From Cryobacterium sinapicolor (GTDB lineage Bacteria > Actinomycetota > Actinomycetes > Actinomycetales > Microbacteriaceae), in NCBI RefSeq assembly GCF_004403465.1, contig NZ_SOGQ01000024.1, positions 1-43,788 on the forward strand: a DNA stretch of 43,788 nt. The letters run 5' to 3'. This document shows, piece by piece, positions 43,653 through 43,788 of this stretch (position 1 is its first letter; each line of letters starts with the position of its first letter). A program made the position numbers and the translations under genes. The notes under the pieces are model-generated. The model ran no database searches. It saw only the letters and a list, made by a program, of their open reading frames with translations, and was not told where the DNA came from.

Positions 43653-43788
43653 TCAGGCTTCCCGGGTGATCTCCACCGTGACGAAGAGCTCGGAGCCGCT
43701 GGTGCCCGCGAACACGCCGCGCAGCGGGGGCACGTCGTTGTAGTCGCGGCCACGGCCGACCGACACGTGGCGGTCGCCGATATCAATC
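43653..43788 (-). CDS. Transglutaminase-like protein, C-terminal end only
   Basis: This partial gene runs off the right edge of the window; only the last 44 codons are present. HVSVGRGRDYNDVPPLRGVF followed by GTSGSELFVTVEITREA matches the C-terminal end of bacterial transglutaminase-like proteins. Their VGRDYxDVxPLRGV block holds the last conserved Asp of the papain-like fold. The catalytic Cys and His would lie further upstream, outside the window. It is convergent with the FAD oxidoreductase gene. Confidence 0.72.
   Translation of the reverse strand, partial: IDIGDRHVSVGRGRDYNDVPPLRGVFAGTSGSELFVTVEITREA

Overview
This window looks like the chromosome of a high-GC actinobacterium, most likely a member of the Microbacteriaceae (Cryobacterium/Leifsonia-like). 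The basis is very high GC, GTG/TTG starts, many genes with a -10 box about 6 nt before the start codon (leaderless style), a class Ib nrdHIEF operon, a RamB-type regulator beside malate synthase, and multiple-monosaccharide and alpha-glucoside type ABC importers. The assignment is inferred from gene content; no 16S rRNA or tRNA gene was recognised.

Layout. 1-1217: a 15-bp tandem array and a secreted M23 peptidase. 1644-4578: arsenic resistance (arsR divergent from acr3-arsC1-arsC2). 4626-7026: a secreted (alpha/alpha)-barrel-type protein with LacI-type operators, bracketed by two direct copies of a structured repeat. 7155-11251: PGPGW membrane protein, MarR and Ohr/OsmC pair, UspA, and two secreted proteins of unknown function. 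11415-11718: a 17-bp tandem array, a possible gene stub and a strong hairpin. 11754-15654: nrdHIEF with an elaborate control region (NrdR-like boxes, DnaA-like boxes, tandem repeats). 16093-21605: monosaccharide ABC importer with its LacI regulator. 22158-26681: ABC exporter, cystathionine beta-synthase and cystathionine gamma-synthase in one operon. 26804-31750: alpha-glucoside type importer divergent from a second LacI regulator. 31768-32446: small membrane protein coupled to a frameshifted MarR gene. 32597-33777: rplJ-rplL with an attenuator leader. 33941-34190: a response-regulator remnant. 34274-37850: YqaJ-like exonuclease, quinone-oxidoreductase-like protein and photolyase. 37885-41895: GNAT acetyltransferase, malate synthase and a RamB-like regulator. 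41980-43788: FAD oxidoreductase and the end of a transglutaminase-like gene.

The most unusual signal is non-coding. An 87-bp element (23-nt inverted-repeat arms around a core of exactly 41 nt whose sequence varies) occurs four times, at 70-156, 21948-22034, 33822-33908 and 43448-43534, always between genes. Other structured repeats are a roughly 70-bp three-arm element in direct orientation on both sides of the 707-aa secreted protein gene, another three-arm element at 26716-26775, a 22-bp perfect inverted repeat at 38452-38512, and three unrelated minisatellites. Regulatory logic can be read in several places: AACCGGTT operators link the secreted protein at 4715-6838 with the importer and LacI gene near 30.5 kb; a TGTGA-N4-TCACA operator sits just below the -10 of the monosaccharide importer; and inverted or repeated AGTTCTTC sites lie between malate synthase and the RamB-like gene.
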